Origin: Armatimonadota bacterium
GTDB lineage: Bacteria > Armatimonadota > Fimbriimonadia > Fimbriimonadales > Fimbriimonadaceae
Assembly: GCA_016223145.1 (NCBI GenBank)
Contig: JACRPN010000008.1
Coordinates: 352,456-416,455, forward strand
DNA: 64,000 nucleotides
Direction of reading: 5' to 3'
Each line of letters starts with the position of its first letter. Position 1 is the first letter of the stretch. The translations under genes were made by a program, and so were the position numbers. Shown here in pieces: positions 16,700-27,150 of the stretch. The notes beneath the pieces are model-generated. The model saw only the letters and a program-made list of their open reading frames with translations, was not told where the DNA came from and searched no databases.

Positions 16700-18331
16700 T
16701 TACTCGTAACCTGGCCGATCCGCAATATCGCATTCATAGATCGACGCCAGCTCTGCCCGCGAAAGGGCCCCCAAGCGGCTCAGGCGATCCTGCACTGCGT
16801 CGGCTACGGACGCGTCTTCAAACGCAATTGCCCCCAGCATCTCGAACTTGGACTTCAGGATCGAGCCCAGATCGGCCGAGGAGTTCCTCGCATGTCCCGC
16901 GGGGAACATGACCAAACCGGAATCTGCGCCGGACCTCGGCCGCGCTCCATCCCCGCCGCCTGGCTCAAGCGAAATGGAAAGCGACGTCGGGATCCCTTCA
17001 GGGTACTTGGCGTCGTACTCCGGTCCGCCATGCTCGAACTTGATCTTCGACATGATCTCCCGGGTCACGGGGTGGAATACAGCGGCCGCGTCGGGCTTGT
17101 AGTCGTAGGGAGAGAGCATCAGCAGCTTCCAGAGGTCATCTGTCGAAGCCGCCTTCAAAACTTCCGTGGGCCGTTCGAGAGCCTTTCTCAGCATCGTTGC
17201 CACGATATAGGCCATCGAATGGTCCGCGCTCTGTCGGGTCTTCGGGTCCATCTTGGCCGGGTTTCCGATGATGCCAAACGCGGGCTCATAAGCCAGGATC
17301 TTGATCTCCTCGATCAGTCCGACCTGTCCGACGAGTTCCGGATGAGCTAGCAGCAGTTCCAAGAGTCCCTGCAGCGCTCCCGCCGACTGGTGCTCATAGA
17401 GCCCCAGCTTGAAGTGCATCCCCATCACCGCGAAATCGTCTCCGCTGTGCGAGAGCACCAGGTCGAATGGGCTTTCCCCCTGCTCTTTCCACCTCTCCTT
17501 CCCCTCGGTCGTGGGCTCGAAATACCGAAAGATCGCCTCGGGGTTCCTAAAGACGTCCCTCGGCCCCACAAACCCCTTCATCGCCCTCTTCATGCAGAGC
17601 ACCGCCGCCTCGGAACTGATCGCTGCCGAAGCGCCCTTGCTGTCGCTGAGCTGCTTCCCCGCCCGGATCGCCCGCCACGGGATGTAGTGCGCTAGAAACT
17701 GGCCGATGGCGCTCTCGATTTGCTCCGGCGTGGCGCCCATCAATGCGCCGTAGGTCGCTGCCGAAGCGATCGCGCCGTGGACAACATGGTCCAGCTTGTA
17801 GGTCTTTAGGCTGAAGACCTCGGCGAGCCTGCCCCGGATCTCGTCGAGCAAGACCATCGCTCTCAAAGCCGTCGCACCGTCGAGCCCGCGCTGCTGGCAA
17901 GCTGCGATCACGACGGGATAGAAGTCGTTGTGTCCAAACTCGCCGGCGGTGTGCCCAAGCTCGGGCCGGTAGCCGAAGTTTGTTCCGTTCGAATCCCATT
18001 CGCGAACGGCCGAACTGTTGGCCACCACCGCCTTCTCAGCCTTCACCTTCACGGAAGAACCGAAGACCGTCGCGCCGTCCGGGTCCGGGTATTCGAGTGC
18101 CTCCTCGCGCAAGAGCGTCGGAGCGTTAGTTTTTAGTGCCAGCGCCGAAGTCCCGCAGAGAAAGGCGTCCGCATGAAACATGCGCGTGCGCTCCAGGACT
18201 GTGTTTGAGGGCCCCGGACCGAGTTTGCCCGCGAGGAAATCAACCGCAAACTGGCCGATGCCCAGGGCCTGATTGGTATCACGAGGGAGCAGGACTGAGG
18301 TTCGGGCGTCGATGCCCGCAAGCGGCGTCAT
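16700..18331 (-). CDS. MmgE/PrpD family protein
   Basis: 543 residues. It has the helical N-terminal part (QFAVDFLAGKLGP..VLERTRMFHADAFLCG), the GHTAGEFGHNDFYPVVIAACQ stretch and ALYEHQSAGALQG-like C-terminal elements of the family. Members dehydrate 2-methylcitrate in propionate breakdown or cis-aconitate. No prpB, prpC or acnB neighbour is present, so the exact substrate stays open. TATCCT lies seven bases before the ATG. The first segment, MTPLAGIDARTSVLLPRDTNQALGI, is slightly longer than usual. Confidence 0.85.
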   Translation of the reverse strand: MTPLAGIDARTSVLLPRDTNQALGIGQFAVDFLAGKLGPGPSNTVLERTRMFHADAFLCGTSALALKTNAPTLLREEALEYPDPDGATVFGSSVKVKAEKAVVANSSAVREWDSNGTNFGYRPELGHTAGEFGHNDFYPVVIAACQQRGLDGATALRAMVLLDEIRGRLAEVFSLKTYKLDHVVHGAIASAATYGALMGATPEQIESAIGQFLAHYIPWRAIRAGKQLSDSKGASAAISSEAAVLCMKRAMKGFVGPRDVFRNPEAIFRYFEPTTEGKERWKEQGESPFDLVLSHSGDDFAVMGMHFKLGLYEHQSAGALQGLLELLLAHPELVGQVGLIEEIKILAYEPAFGIIGNPAKMDPKTRQSADHSMAYIVATMLRKALERPTEVLKAASTDDLWKLLMLSPYDYKPDAAAVFHPVTREIMSKIKFEHGGPEYDAKYPEGIPTSLSISLEPGGGDGARPRSGADSGLVMFPAGHARNSSADLGSILKSKFEMLGAIAFEDASVADAVQDRLSRLGALSRAELASIYECDIADRPGYE

Positions 18332-18523
18332 GCGGAATAGGATACTTGGACCCTCAGTTTGATGCCACCCTCCATCTCACGCCGAAATCGCTCGCGTCAA
18401 CCGAGCCGAAGCGCAACGCGCTCTTGCATGGAGTGCATGGAGTACAGAGGAGCCGCCGCGCCCAACTCCAAGATTCAAGAGCGGACGACGGCGGCCGGTG
18501 AGGGTGATTGGTGCTCTTCCGAG

Positions 18524-18901
18524 CTAGCGAGGGATGAAAATACCGGTCTGAACGACGTTCCCATCGAGCGTCATGACGCTTGCCGCCGTGCCAGCGGTGA
18601 TGTTCGGCCGATTGTTGCCGGAATAGCGTTGGGCGATCTTGAAGCGGCCAAAGGCGTCTGTCGTGACGTTCCATTCAGCGTCGCCGGCTACCACCACATA
18701 GTCAGTGTTGGCCGGCAGGTTCTCACCGCCAATCTGAATCTCGGCCTGAACGCGGGCTCCTCGGGCATCCACTTTGTAGACGGCCTTGCCTTTGCCCACA
18801 CCGGACAGGGAAGCAAACAGCTGTGTACGCGATCCTTGCGCGAACCCAAGGGCGAATGCAGCCACGGAAATCATGGCCACCAAAGTCAGCATAAGTTTCA
18901 T
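18524..18901 (-). CDS. secreted protein of unknown function
   Basis: 125 residues with a signal peptide (KLMLTLVAMISVAAFALGFAQG) and a beta-rich mature part of about 100 residues. I recognise no family. It is divergent from the sigma factor gene with only 77 bases between starts, so its regulation may be linked to the operon on the other side. GAGGTAAGAG supplies the ribosome site. Confidence 0.6.
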   Translation of the reverse strand: MKLMLTLVAMISVAAFALGFAQGSRTQLFASLSGVGKGKAVYKVDARGARVQAEIQIGGENLPANTDYVVVAGDAEWNVTTDAFGRFKIAQRYSGNNRPNITAGTAASVMTLDGNVVQTGIFIPR

Positions 18902-18978
18902 AGTCTCTTACCTCTTTCGAAGGCACCCCCGCATCTCTGCGGGTGGTACATCGGAACAAGAGGGGCGCCGAGCGCGCC

Positions 18979-19587
18979 ATGATACACTCGACACATCAAA
19001 TGGCCAATTCAGGCGGACTTGAGGATTTGGACCGAATCCTCCAAAAGTGCAAACGGGGTGACGCGCAAGCATGGGCGTCGCTTGTCGATGCGCTGCAGGC
19101 CCATGTGTATTCCGTTGCCAAGAGAGCGGGCCTCTCCGACGACGACGCAGAAGACGTCTTCCAAACCACCTTTTTGGCGTTGCATCGCTCTCTTGACCGG
19201 GTGGAATCCGGCTGGGCCCTGCCGCGTTGGCTTGCGACCACCGCCTCCCGCGAGGCGCTGCGCCTAAGAAGATCGAAGCATTGCCAGACCCTACCGATCG
19301 ATCGCCCCGACCTTGGCCTAGACCAACTCCTCGCCGACGAAGAGGCTTCTGCGGCCGAAGAAGCCGAACGGGCAGACACCGCCCTTCATGTGAGGACTGC
19401 ATTGCTTGAACTGAAACTCGAATGCCAGAAATTGCTCATGGCGGTGTTCTCTGAAGATGATCTCTCCTATCAAGACATCTCGGTGCTACTCGGGATCCCC
19501 ATGGGTTCGATCGGCCCTCAGCGTGCCCGGTGCCTTGAGCGACTCCGAAAGATCCTGGAGAATCGCGGTTTTTTCGATGAAACTTGA
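18979..19587 (+). CDS. ECF-type RNA polymerase sigma factor
   Basis: About 202 residues. Region 2 reads LVDALQAHVYSVAKRAGLSDDDAEDVFQTTFLALHRSL with the typical DAEDVFQTTF. The linker is SGWALPRWLATTASREALRLRR. Region 4 is CQKLLMAVFSEDDLSYQDISVLLGIPMGSIGPQRARCLERLRKIL, the HTH that reads the -35 box. No transmembrane anti-sigma gene follows; the next gene is a soluble 171-aa protein. The start may be the ATG at 18979 or the one at 19000 (MANSGGLED), which is the better match for leaderless spacing (TACACT upstream). First gene of the CHAT/subtilisin operon. Confidence 0.92.
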   Translation: MIHSTHQMANSGGLEDLDRILQKCKRGDAQAWASLVDALQAHVYSVAKRAGLSDDDAEDVFQTTFLALHRSLDRVESGWALPRWLATTASREALRLRRSKHCQTLPIDRPDLGLDQLLADEEASAAEEAERADTALHVRTALLELKLECQKLLMAVFSEDDLSYQDISVLLGIPMGSIGPQRARCLERLRKILENRGFFDET

Positions 19588-19635
19588 ATCACTGAGCGAA
19601 GGTGCTGACTTCTTCCCAATGGAGTTGTCAAGACG

Positions 19636-20151
19636 ATGAAAGACAAGGGGCTTGAACAAGTAGTCGATGAAGCGCTCATGGGAATCGAGGGCCCGAGCGA
19701 GGACGCACGCATTCTTCAGTTTCGCAAGATTGGCAGGGCGCTCAAGACGCCCATGCATTCTGCTTCCCATGAAGCCATCGGGCGAGCCAAGGCCATCATG
19801 CCGACGGCGTCGCGGTCTGGGCTTCTCGCTAGGCTCGCTTACTGCTCGCTGCAGCCGCAAGCCGTTCGCTCGGCGGTCACGGAGAGCTTCCAGATGGTCT
19901 TCGAGTCCGAGGCGTGCAAAGTGCGCATGATGTTCTCGCCGGTAGGAGATCGATGGGACGTGCTCGGAGAGTTCGATGGCGAGGTTCTCCAGGTGACGCA
20001 GAATGGCCGCAGACTCGCCGCCCGGGATGGCCGCTTTTCCTTTCGCGCAGCGACGCTCAAGCAGACGGGCCTGATTCTCGATCTGGATTCGGGCTCCGTG
20101 CAGATCCCGTCGGCGCTGGAGGCCGCTCTTGGACACGCCGAGCCTGATTAG
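19636..20151 (+). CDS. 171-aa operon protein between sigma factor and CHAT protease
   Basis: No family recognised with confidence. The N-terminal 60 residues are helical and charged. The C-terminal 75 residues (FSPVGDRWDVLGEFDGEVLQV...GRFSFRAATLKQTGLILDLDSGSVQIPSALEAAL) form a beta-sandwich-like unit reminiscent of the small regulatory beta domains found beside CHAT and S8 genes elsewhere. It has no signal peptide or membrane helix. It starts 48 bases after the sigma gene and its last 23 bases overlap the CHAT gene. Candidate roles are anti-sigma factor, protease substrate or adaptor. All are inference. Confidence 0.6.
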   Translation: MKDKGLEQVVDEALMGIEGPSEDARILQFRKIGRALKTPMHSASHEAIGRAKAIMPTASRSGLLARLAYCSLQPQAVRSAVTESFQMVFESEACKVRMMFSPVGDRWDVLGEFDGEVLQVTQNGRRLAARDGRFSFRAATLKQTGLILDLDSGSVQIPSALEAALGHAEPD

Positions 20152-22792
20152 GTTGCTGGAGAGCGATGCCAGCCGGCCCAAGAAGAGAGCCGCCCTGCGG
20201 GCCGCCGGACCGGTCACAGGGATCAACGAGGCCGCGTTCCGATCGGTCGCCGGTCTGCTAGGTTCGGACGTAAGGCGAGCTCGCGAACTGGCCTCTTTTT
20301 GGCCCGAGTTTGTCTCGCATGGCGACGACCGCTCCTATGCCCTCCGAACCAAGGCCGTTTTCCTTCGGCTCCAAGGCAAGTGGGTCGAAAGCGCCTCTGC
20401 CTTTCGACAGGCGGGACAGGCTACCAAGCGCCTCCCCGACCGGTATGCGTTCCAGACGGGCGCCGTGGACAGTCTGGGCAGGGCCGGGAAAGTCGCAACG
20501 GCGGTACGCCTTGGGAGAAGGCTCTCAAGCGAACTGTCCGACCTAGGGGAAACCGCCCTGGCTGCACGGGTCAAGCTGAACACGGGCAACGCCCTGCTCT
20601 GGCAGGACCGCTACCGGGAGGCGCGCTCATGGCTGGAGCAGGCGGCGCCCGAACTTGAGGCGGCGGGGCTGGACAGTGAAGCCGCTGCGGCGAAACTCGG
20701 GCTCTCCACGAGCCACCTCTTTGGGGGCAGTCCCCGCGAGGCCCTTCGTTGGGCCCAGGCTGCCGCAGCTGATTTTGGAGCCTTGGGCGCGGATCACCAC
20801 TCCCTTCTGGCGAGCCTCAACAACGCCCAGGCCCTGCACCTGACCGGGCGGCACGACGAGGCGCTCGATCTGCTGCTCGAAGCGCGGGCGCAGCTCGACG
20901 CCGAACCCTTTGAGAAGGGCCGCTGCTTCGAGTTCGCGGGCCACGCCTATCTCGCCCTAAACCTAGCCTCCGAGGCGGCCGACTGCTTTCGAGAGGCGCT
21001 CAAGATCTTCCGAAACGTGGATGCCCTGTTGAACCGGGCCAACTGCCTGATGGGTCTCGGCGCCGCCGCAGAACTGCTCGAGTTCAAACGCCAGCCATCG
21101 GCGTTCTATCGCCGCGCCAGGGTCGCCTACCTCGAGGTCGGCAACCGGACCTGGGCCGCCGCAGCCCTATCGCGCCTGGCAAGGCTCCTTTGCGCCAGGG
21201 GATTCACGGCTCGCGCGCTCGAAGCCGCAAGCGCCGCGGTGGCCGAGCTTCGAACCACGGGTTCAAAGGTCCACCTCGCTGAGGCCGAGCTGACGCTCGC
21301 CGAGTGCCTGATCGCTTCGCGCCAAGATAGCGGGGCGCCACTGCAGCACGCCAAAAGGCTCATCGCAAGGAACGGCTACGTCCATCTGGAATGGCGGGTT
21401 CATTGGCTGGCGGCAAAATCGACCTCCGGCCGAAGCGCCGAGGCGCACTTCGCGCGCATGGTGCGCTCGATCATCGAAGCCCGCCTGCTGACCTCTTCCA
21501 CCCTCTCGCGCGCTGCCTTTCTCAAGGATAAGGCCGGCGCCCTATCGGAGTACATCGAACTGCTTTTGGCCAATCCGACTCCCAAGCGGATCGAGCGCGT
21601 TGTCTCGGTCATACGCTCCACGCGCTCTGCCGCGCTCGTCGACGAAATTCTCTCAGGTAGAAACGTCCGTCAGCGAGAAGACCTGGTCCGGCGGCTCGAT
21701 GAACTTCGCCAAGAGCTGCGCCAGTTCGCATCGGAGGGAACTCCGGGGCTCGAACGCCGCGCCGTCATCGGCCAGCGAGCAGTTCATGCTTTGCGCCGCA
21801 GGTGGGCAGAGGTGCGGCGAGATGCCCTCAGCGCGGCGAGCGGCGCCCCACTCGTGGAGACCGATTCGCCCACGACGATCTTGATCCAGACTCGCGAGAG
21901 CCTCTTCAGCATCTGTAACCGCAGACTCAGAAGGCTGGGGTGCTCAGCCGAAAGCCTCAAGAATGACCTCAAGTGGCTGCGTTTTGACCTCTTGGCGCCC
22001 ATGGCGGACCCGAAGGCGAAGGAGCGTCAAGCGGTGGCCTCGCTCAGGGCTATGAAATCGAGTCTCGGGCTGTCGATCCCCAGCCTTGTGGGAGCCTTGG
22101 CGATCTCTCCGGACGCCGCGCTCTGGCAGGTTCCCTGGCAAGCGGTGCTCAACGCGGAGGAATGCGCCGTCGAGCCGGTCCTCCTGCCCAACGCCGGATT
22201 CCTCGGCAACGAGGTAGGCGCCGTGCTGAACAAGGACGCGCGGGTGGCGATCTGGGCCGGCGAGTCGTCCCATTTGCCCCACATCCGCGAGGAGGCCGAG
22301 CACGTCCACGCGCTGTTTCCCGGCGCACGGGTCGCGCGCACCCTCGCGGAGGTCAGAGCCTGCATGGAGGAAGGCCCGTGGGACCTCATCCACTTGGCGA
22401 GCCATGCGGGGCTGAACGTGGAAAACCCGATGTTTTCGCTGCTTTCGTTTCCCGATGGTCCGCTTCTTGCCGACGACATTGCCAGGTCCCCTTTGCAGGT
22501 CAGGCACATTTGCCTGTCGGCTTGCGATACGGGGAGCCTTTCAATCGTAAATACTACAGAGCCAGACGGAATTGCGCGCGCCTTTTTGGCGCGCGGGGCG
22601 TCGTCGGTTTTGGCAACTTCATGGCCGGTAGATGACCGGACCGCGAAAGAGTTCATGAAGGACTACTATGAGGGCCTCGTTGAAGGCCGAACATTGGTGG
22701 ACGCGCTCGCCGAGGCGCGCCGACGCTGCAGGACTAGAAACCCGCATCCGTATTTTTGGGGGTGCTGGGTGATGTTTGGAGGCTATCGATGA
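20129..22792 (+). CDS. TPR-CHAT caspase-like protease
   Basis: 887 residues, TTG start overlapping the upstream gene. Residues 60-450 are helical tetratricopeptide-type repeats (for example LGRAGKVATAVRLGRRL, LHLTGRHDEALDLLLEARAQL, AYLALNLASEAADCFREAL). Residues 640-887 form a CHAT domain, a caspase-HetF relative; the catalytic dyad is His759 in HLASHAGL and Cys799 in LSACDTG, followed by GIARAFLARGASSVLATSWPVDD and a C-terminal NPHPYFWGCWVMFGGYR. CHAT proteases usually cut one partner protein after a trigger is sensed by the repeats. No membrane segment. The stop overlaps the subtilisin start in an ATGA. Confidence 0.93.
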   Translation: MDTPSLIRLLESDASRPKKRAALRAAGPVTGINEAAFRSVAGLLGSDVRRARELASFWPEFVSHGDDRSYALRTKAVFLRLQGKWVESASAFRQAGQATKRLPDRYAFQTGAVDSLGRAGKVATAVRLGRRLSSELSDLGETALAARVKLNTGNALLWQDRYREARSWLEQAAPELEAAGLDSEAAAAKLGLSTSHLFGGSPREALRWAQAAAADFGALGADHHSLLASLNNAQALHLTGRHDEALDLLLEARAQLDAEPFEKGRCFEFAGHAYLALNLASEAADCFREALKIFRNVDALLNRANCLMGLGAAAELLEFKRQPSAFYRRARVAYLEVGNRTWAAAALSRLARLLCARGFTARALEAASAAVAELRTTGSKVHLAEAELTLAECLIASRQDSGAPLQHAKRLIARNGYVHLEWRVHWLAAKSTSGRSAEAHFARMVRSIIEARLLTSSTLSRAAFLKDKAGALSEYIELLLANPTPKRIERVVSVIRSTRSAALVDEILSGRNVRQREDLVRRLDELRQELRQFASEGTPGLERRAVIGQRAVHALRRRWAEVRRDALSAASGAPLVETDSPTTILIQTRESLFSICNRRLRRLGCSAESLKNDLKWLRFDLLAPMADPKAKERQAVASLRAMKSSLGLSIPSLVGALAISPDAALWQVPWQAVLNAEECAVEPVLLPNAGFLGNEVGAVLNKDARVAIWAGESSHLPHIREEAEHVHALFPGARVARTLAEVRACMEEGPWDLIHLASHAGLNVENPMFSLLSFPDGPLLADDIARSPLQVRHICLSACDTGSLSIVNTTEPDGIARAFLARGASSVLATSWPVDDRTAKEFMKDYYEGLVEGRTLVDALAEARRRCRTRNPHPYFWGCWVMFGGYR

Positions 22793-23994
22793 ATCGCATC
22801 AACTTTCGGGGGGTCGCCCGGCTGGGCTTCGTCCTTGCCGCCGGCCTTGCCGCATCTTTGTCTTGGGGCCAGGGCCACGTCATCTGCAGGCTCGTAGTGG
22901 GCGCCGATCCCGCACAGCTTGCCACCGACTATGGGATGACCCTGCTCGACACGACCAGCCCGTCCCCTTTCGTGCTCTACGATGCCCCGGACGGGATGAC
23001 TTCCGAACAGGCTGAGCACCTCATCCGGACGGATCCGAGAGTGGTCTGGGCCGAGGACGACGGGGAGGCGGACTCTCCCGAGAACACCGGCGCCGGCGGC
23101 GGCAGCACCGTTGCGGCGGTCGCCGACCGGACTGCGCTCTACGCCCGAAACAACAACTTCTTGCGCCAGATTCGTTACGCTTCCAGCCGCAACATCGACC
23201 GCTCCATGATGCGCGTGGCCGTGCTCGATAACGGCCTGTCTCCGCTGCAGCCCCGCCTTTGGACTAACGTCATCGCGTCGGCGAATTATGTGAACGATGG
23301 CAACCTGCCCCACGACATGCCTTGGAACGTGGACTCGAACGGCAACGGAACTCCCGACGAAATGCTCGGGCATGGGACGATGGTGACGGGCCTGATCGAT
23401 CTTCTGGCCCCCCAAGCCAAGCTGATCATCGTCCGAGTGGCCGATAGCGACGGCATCGCGACGGGTTGGCGGCTGATCAAGGGCCTATGCTTTGCCGTGC
23501 AGAACGGCGCGCGGTTGGCCAACATCAGCCTGGGGTCGCTTCAAGAGATCGCCGCCCTGAGCGACGTCTTGGAATGGGCAGAGAGCTACAACCTGCAGGT
23601 GGTGGCGCCGATCGGCAACAACGGGCTCCAGGATTCGCTCTTTCCGGCTGCCTACGATAGGGTGATCTGTGTCTCCGGCCTCCTGCCCGACGACCACAAG
23701 GCCCCCTTCAGCAACTGGGACGATACGGCCGACGTGGCCGCCCCCGCGACAGGCTTATTGAGCACCTGGTGGGACGGCACGATGGGGATCTGGTCGGGAA
23801 CCTCTTTTGCCGCTCCGATCATCACCGGAGCGTTGGCGAATGCGGCGCCAGTGAGGTCTCCCAAGACGCCCAAGCAGCTCCGCACGGTGCTAAGATCGTG
23901 CACGGACAACATCAACACGTCGAACGCGGCCTATCAGAACCGGCTCGGCGGGAGGATCAACGTGCGCAATTTGGTCCGGCTCATGATGAGGTAG
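22789..23994 (+). CDS. exported subtilisin-like serine protease (S8)
   Basis: 401 residues. A signal peptide (GFVLAAGLAASLSWG) is followed by an inhibitor-like propeptide of about 70 residues (HVICRLVVGADPAQLATDYGM...RVVWAEDD). The catalytic triad is complete: Asp147 (VAVLDNGLSP), His195 (GHGTMVTGLI) and Ser339 (SGTSFAAPIITG), with the oxyanion Asn in PIGNNGLQD. It is coupled to the CHAT gene by a four-base overlap. It should act outside the cytoplasm, whereas the CHAT protein should act inside it. Confidence 0.94.
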   Translation: MNRINFRGVARLGFVLAAGLAASLSWGQGHVICRLVVGADPAQLATDYGMTLLDTTSPSPFVLYDAPDGMTSEQAEHLIRTDPRVVWAEDDGEADSPENTGAGGGSTVAAVADRTALYARNNNFLRQIRYASSRNIDRSMMRVAVLDNGLSPLQPRLWTNVIASANYVNDGNLPHDMPWNVDSNGNGTPDEMLGHGTMVTGLIDLLAPQAKLIIVRVADSDGIATGWRLIKGLCFAVQNGARLANISLGSLQEIAALSDVLEWAESYNLQVVAPIGNNGLQDSLFPAAYDRVICVSGLLPDDHKAPFSNWDDTADVAAPATGLLSTWWDGTMGIWSGTSFAAPIITGALANAAPVRSPKTPKQLRTVLRSCTDNINTSNAAYQNRLGGRINVRNLVRLMMR

Positions 23995-24083
23995 CCGCCA
24001 AAATCACCCATCCATACTTTTTTGTATACTTTGCCGTCAACTTTCCCACGCGCCTTTCGTAGGAAGTAGCGGCAAGGAACCCT

Positions 24084-25727
<1,644 letters not shown>

Positions 25728-25744
25728 CATCGGGGGCGGAAGCT

Positions 25745-26365
25745 GTGGAAGAGTCTGAATTCCATGCCTTGATAGAGGGGCTCAAGTGTTCCCAAACCGC
25801 AAAACGCCGTTCAGCTGCAATCAAACTTCGCAAGGTCGGATTGCCCGAAGCTGGGCCTGCATTACTCGATGCTCTTGAGGCTGAAATCCGCAAGAAGGTC
25901 ACTTGGGAGACTCAATACCAGCTCTTAAGAGCTTTGGGAGAGTGCGATTACAGGCCAGCGCTATCGCGAATTCTTGAGATTGCTTCGGACCCGGAACGGA
26001 AAACGCTAGAGCTTTCGGCTGCCGGTATGTCAATCGTGCGGCTTGCACGAAAAGACGATAACGATCCAGAGCCAATCTTGGCAATCCTGCGCAGCAACTA
26101 TCACTGGCTAGTGAAGTCCGGCGCAACGTGCGCAACTGCGATGCTGAAGATGAGATTCACTGAAGAAATAGCAGCCAGCATTCTGAGTATTGCTCCCAAC
26201 CGCGATGAAGGCGACTGGTACTTTCTTGCGATTGCATGCGCCGGGTGGAGCGGCCCCGCTGTCGGTCGATTTCTCGAAACATGCGAGCAGAGCAGACTGG
26301 GATTTGTCCGGGAGGCCGCCCTACTCGCTCGAGCTGGGAAGTACAAGAGAATAAGTATCCTTTGA
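25745..26365 (+). CDS. HEAT-repeat-like protein, cassette cargo
   Basis: 206 residues, GTG start 17 bases after the sufB stop. Helical pairs such as AKRRSAAIKLRKVGLPEAGPALLDAL and YQLLRALGECDYRPALSRILEIA look like HEAT/Armadillo repeats. It begins MEESEFHALIEGLKCSQTAKRR. No catalytic motif. The base composition is visibly more AT-rich than the flanking genes (many ATT, GCA, AGA codons), which suggests transfer. It is the only gene in cassette A. Function unknown; a protein-binding scaffold is the simplest reading. Confidence 0.65.
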   Translation: MEESEFHALIEGLKCSQTAKRRSAAIKLRKVGLPEAGPALLDALEAEIRKKVTWETQYQLLRALGECDYRPALSRILEIASDPERKTLELSAAGMSIVRLARKDDNDPEPILAILRSNYHWLVKSGATCATAMLKMRFTEEIAASILSIAPNRDEGDWYFLAIACAGWSGPAVGRFLETCEQSRLGFVREAALLARAGKYKRISIL

Positions 26366-26400
26366 AACGCAATCTACTGCTTGCGGGATGGTTTCTCAAG

Positions 26401-26522
26401 AGACGCGGTGAACATGATCGTCTCCGGCTTCTGCAAAGAGGCATTCGGCGAGCCGCCGATGGAGGTCGCGGTCGAGGCGCAGAAGCTGTTTGGGGGTGAG
26501 CTTGGAGGGGAGTGTAGGCTAA
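26401..26522 (+). pseudogene. sufB: displaced native sufB 3' end (frameshifted)
   Basis: Reads [28 protein letters not shown] and then goes out of frame at TTT (26489-26491). Removing one T gives [11 protein letters not shown] and a stop (26520-26522), the exact canonical SufB C-terminus. Its C/G-ending codons (tcc ggc ttc tgc aaa) match upstream sufB better than the present active end (agt gga ttc tgt aag) does. It is best read as the former true end of sufB, now detached. Confidence 0.85.
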
Positions 26523-26532
26523 ACTTGTTACC

Positions 26533-26748
26533 ATGATGAAGCGCGAGGGCGAATGGTGGTATCAGGCGCGGGCCATCGGCGACGATGGCCGGAGCTTCGA
26601 TGTCGCCTTTTGGCAAGCCCAGGGGTCAACCGCCATCTTCGACGCCGCTTGGCAAATGGTGCTCGATTCGGTCACGATCAAGGGCGGGAATCCCGATGAA
26701 CTCCGACTTCTAAGATCTCCTGTCGTTGTTGAATCAATACGGCGCTAG
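26533..26748 (+). CDS. small protein, cassette cargo, possibly truncated
   Basis: 71 residues: MMKREGEWWYQARAIGDDG, then FDVAFWQAQGSTAIFDAAWQMVLDSVTIKGG. It looks like the C-terminal strand-helix end of a larger lipoprotein-like or PsbP-like domain, so it may be a fragment. It overlaps the nucleotidyltransferase gene. Family not recognised; expression not assured. Confidence 0.4.
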   Translation: MMKREGEWWYQARAIGDDGRSFDVAFWQAQGSTAIFDAAWQMVLDSVTIKGGNPDELRLLRSPVVVESIRR

Positions 26749-27142
26749 GTACCTGATTGTTGGCGGCTACGCCGTCATGCTCTACACCGAGCCCCGGTAC
26801 ACGAAGGACCTCGACCTTGCCATCAGCACCCAGGCGGAAGACGTCGAGGCCCTCCGAAAAGCGCTCGAGGCCTTTGGCTTCCCGATGTCCGATGAAGCGG
26901 CGGCAGAGCTTGCCAAGCCGAACAAGATGATTTCCATTGACCGTCCGCCATCGAGAATTGACATCCTCAATCAAATCTCCGGGATCGAATTTGATCGGGC
27001 TTGGGAACGGAGAACTACGGTGGACATTGGAGGAGTTGATGCCTCATTTGTCTCACGCGAGGGCCTCTTGGCTTCAAAGCGTGCTGCCGGACGGCCACAA
27101 GATCTCCTCGACTTGACCCGACTTGAGGAGACCTCTGGCTAG
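26726..27142 (+). CDS. nucleotidyltransferase-fold protein, 5' end damaged by a stop codon
   Basis: About 138 residues from a TTG: LLNQYGARYLIVGGYAVMLYTEPRYTKDLDLAI, with the G-G-Y/A and D-L-D nucleotidyltransferase signature, then RIDILNQI. Five codons upstream of the aligned start, an ATG at 26696 reads MNSDF followed by TAA and DLLSLL. The expected start of such proteins is M-N-x-D-(F)-x-DLLSLLN, so TAA at 26711 looks like a nonsense mutation with possible restart at TTG. It may be a decaying cargo gene of cassette B. Confidence 0.65.
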   Translation: MLNQYGARYLIVGGYAVMLYTEPRYTKDLDLAISTQAEDVEALRKALEAFGFPMSDEAAAELAKPNKMISIDRPPSRIDILNQISGIEFDRAWERRTTVDIGGVDASFVSREGLLASKRAAGRPQDLLDLTRLEETSG

Positions 27143-27150
27143 GTGTCAGC

